A stretch of DNA of 7,115 nt from Nitrospirota bacterium (lineage in GTDB: Bacteria > Nitrospirota > UBA9217), in NCBI GenBank assembly GCA_021788515.1, contig JAJYKN010000063.1, forward strand, positions 1 through 7,115. The letters are read 5' to 3'. The notes under the pieces are model-generated. The model worked only from the letters and a program-made list of their open reading frames with translations. It did no database searches and was not told the DNA's origin. Shown here one piece after another: positions 5,195 to 7,115 of the stretch. The stretch's first letter is position 1, and every line of letters starts with the position of its first letter. The translations under genes and the position numbers were made by a program.

Positions 5195-7115
5195 TTATTC
5201 CACAAGTTGTGTTACGACCGCTCTTGATGAACCGCGGCCCAAATCGTCCACGGCCCGCACCACGAATTTCCCCGGCTTCGGCGTCCAAAAGAACGGTTTG
5301 CCGCTTACTGATTCGCCGAGGTATTCCTCGTTCACGAACCAGTGGATCGTCCGCGTGTCCGCGTCAGTTACCGCCATGAGCGGCAGGCGTTCCTCCTTGA
5401 GATTGGACGCTCTCAGACTATAAACAACCCCTTCCTGGGGCGCGGTGATTTGCGGCCCTGCGCCCCTGGACGCCGTGACGTCCATCCTGCACCCCGGTTC
5501 AAAGGGCGGCGGCACGCGACGGGGAATGCCGGCCTGCCGGAAGATCGCAAGAAGGTCGGACGGCCAGAACTCATATACTTCCGATCTTGTTCCCAATGCT
5601 CCGTCCGTGCAAGCGCGAAGACCCGTTCGCATGTTGACGAATATTTTTCGATGCACGTCACATCGTGTAATCGGAGATATCCCGGCGATGAACCACGTCA
5701 AGACTTTGTGATCGCAGTTTGGACCCGGCAGCCCTCCTGATAATGCGCAGACCTCGACTTTGGTCAGGTTCAAACCCGCGAGTCCTCTGCCGGAAAACTC
5801 ATTGATTTCGGGATTCTGGGATTTGAGCGAGTCGATGATCTCGAAGAAAAGCGGCGCTGCCGCTTCCCGGCCGATGAACGCGGGATTTCCTTCGCCATCG
5901 AAATTCCCGATCCAGACCGCCAGCACATATGGCCCCACGACCCCGATTGACCATGCGTCGCGAAACCCGAAGGAGGTGCCGGTTTTCCATGAGACCGCGA
6001 GTTGATCCCGCACCCAATCGGCACGATATCCCTGTCCGGGTGGCGGGTTCGCTGCGAGCATATCGAGTACCAGGTAGCTTGCCTCTTTGCTCAGAAGCCG
6101 GGGTCCCTCTTCACCCTTATGGGTCTTGAGGAAATTGAGAGGCTTCATCACGCCGCCGTTCGCAAGCATCGCATAGAGTCGCACCAGCTCTTCCATAGAG
6201 ACTTCCGCGCTCCCCAAGGCCAGGGTCATACCATAGAATGACTCCTCACGCATGCGCGTGATCCCGGCTTTTAGCAAGAATCCATGCAGCCCAGGAGGAG
6301 CAAGGCGCGATGCAATATCAACAGCCGGCACGTTCCTGCTTTTCACCAGGGCGTCCTTCGCCTTGATCGGACCCTCGAAATTGTTGTCGAAATTCTCAGG
6401 ATTATAAGAGCCGAAGCTCATGGGCGCGTCTTTGAGCATGGTCATTGGATGGATGAGCCCTTGGTCCAGACCGAGGCCATATATGAAAGACTTCAGAGCA
6501 GAGCCCGGAGAACGCTTCGCCCGCGCCCCGTTCACCTGGCCGTCGATCTTCTGATCAAAGAAATCAGCGGAACCGGTCAGCGCTTTGACCTCAAGGGTCC
6601 GATGGTCTACAAGGAGGACCACGGCATTATTGATTCCCTTCCGATGGTTCGTTTCAACATAGGTTTTAACATGCCGCTCGATGAGTTTCTGGAGCCTGAG
6701 ATCGAGTGTTGTATGAAGCACCGGATCAAAGGGATCAAGCTCGCGCACCTCGTTCGCGAAATGAGGCGCAAGGAACGGAAGGTCAGACGGCCGTTTAAGT
6801 ACGATAGGCAGGTCGATGAAAGACTTCTGGTCTTTATCTTTCGGATACTTCCCCGTCCACTTGGCAAAGAGAACTTTACGGGCTTGTTCAAGATTCTGGT
6901 TCGCAGGTATCCCCTCCGCCCCTCTGCTCCCCATTCGCTTAGCCGGGCTCTGCGGTATCACGCTCAAGGTAAGCGCGTCGGGAAGGGTGAGCTTGTCCGC
7001 GTCCTTGTGGAAATAAATGAGACTAGCCGCTCCCGCGCCTTCGATGTTCAAGCCATAGGGCACAAGGTTGAGATAGGCTTCGAGAATATCGTTCTTGGAA
7101 TACAAGAGCTCAAGC
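5195..7115 (-). CDS. pbpC: Penicillin-binding protein 1C, partial (5' end beyond the window)
   Basis: Class A PBP that polymerises and crosslinks peptidoglycan from the inner membrane. The frame stays open through base 7115, so the N-terminus is missing; a TTG at 7105-7103 is internal, not a start. What remains begins inside the glycosyltransferase domain (SKNDILEAYLNLVPYG, a conserved GT51 motif). Numbering from the 7105 codon, the transpeptidase domain has SPGSALK with catalytic S202 (codon 6502-6500) and K205, the SRN motif (256-258; 6340-6332), and KTGTS (374-378; the K codon ends at 5986). A cysteine-containing stretch follows (C453, C464, C482, C499), and the last about 85 residues (from PQITAPQEG) form the BiPBP_C domain characteristic of PBP1C. 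All transpeptidase motifs visible are intact. In E. coli pbpC neighbours an alpha-2-macroglobulin gene; whether one lies beyond 7115 cannot be seen. The stop TAA at 5197-5195 leaves 64 bases to the DUF2914 gene. Confidence 0.96.
   Translation of the reverse strand, partial: LELLYSKNDILEAYLNLVPYGLNIEGAGAASLIYFHKDADKLTLPDALTLSVIPQSPAKRMGSRGAEGIPANQNLEQARKVLFAKWTGKYPKDKDQKSFIDLPIVLKRPSDLPFLAPHFANEVRELDPFDPVLHTTLDLRLQKLIERHVKTYVETNHRKGINNAVVLLVDHRTLEVKALTGSADFFDQKIDGQVNGARAKRSPGSALKSFIYGLGLDQGLIHPMTMLKDAPMSFGSYNPENFDNNFEGPIKAKDALVKSRNVPAVDIASRLAPPGLHGFLLKAGITRMREESFYGMTLALGSAEVSMEELVRLYAMLANGGVMKPLNFLKTHKGEEGPRLLSKEASYLVLDMLAANPPPGQGYRADWVRDQLAVSWKTGTSFGFRDAWSIGVVGPYVLAVWIGNFDGEGNPAFIGREAAAPLFFEIIDSLKSQNPEINEFSGRGLAGLNLTKVEVCALSGGLPGPNCDHKVLTWFIAGISPITRCDVHRKIFVNMRTGLRACTDGALGTRSEVYEFWPSDLLAIFRQAGIPRRVPPPFEPGCRMDVTASRGAGPQITAPQEGVVYSLRASNLKEERLPLMAVTDADTRTIHWFVNEEYLGESVSGKPFFWTPKPGKFVVRAVDDLGRGSSRAVVTQLVE

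Overview
The window reads as ordinary chromosomal DNA from a Gram-negative bacterium. All six protein-coding genes lie on the minus strand, so the transcriptional order runs from high to low coordinates: pbpC (partial), a small secreted DUF2914 protein, recG, a small coiled-coil protein, the prepilin peptidase pilD, and a PAS sensor histidine kinase (partial). The DNA is moderately GC-rich by eye. PBP1C with a BiPBP_C tail, a type IV prepilin peptidase, an N-terminally extended RecG and a DUF2914 protein together suggest a Nitrospirota or Desulfobacterota (former Deltaproteobacteria) lineage. That placement is an inference from gene content and could be wrong.

Region 7115-4571 is cell-envelope related. 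The 3' part of pbpC (peptidoglycan glycosyltransferase/transpeptidase) is followed after 64 bases by a secreted DUF2914 protein. The latter appears to be its own transcription unit, with an extended -10 promoter, a near-perfect Shine-Dalgarno and a strong intrinsic terminator at 4571-4605.

Region 4500-2020 holds recG, which restarts and remodels stalled replication forks. It has a putative promoter only about ten bases from its first ATG and no visible Shine-Dalgarno, which suggests a near-leaderless mRNA.

Region 2023-1 is a probable operon with its own putative promoter inside the 3' end of recG and a leader hairpin. It encodes an unrecognised coiled-coil protein, the prepilin peptidase and a membrane-anchored PAS histidine kinase. 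Each junction is a 4-base ATGA stop/start overlap, so the three are probably translationally coupled. The last two genes point to type IV pilus or type II secretion biogenesis with a sensory input; what the coiled-coil protein does is unknown.

No tRNA, rRNA, CRISPR array, transposase or phage gene is seen. The only intergenic stretches are 5131-5194, 4459-4680 and 1936-2019, each covered below. I did not find a convincing novel system; the best leads are the unknown coiled-coil protein in the pilD operon, the DUF2914 protein beside pbpC, and the odd leaders of recG and of the pilD operon.
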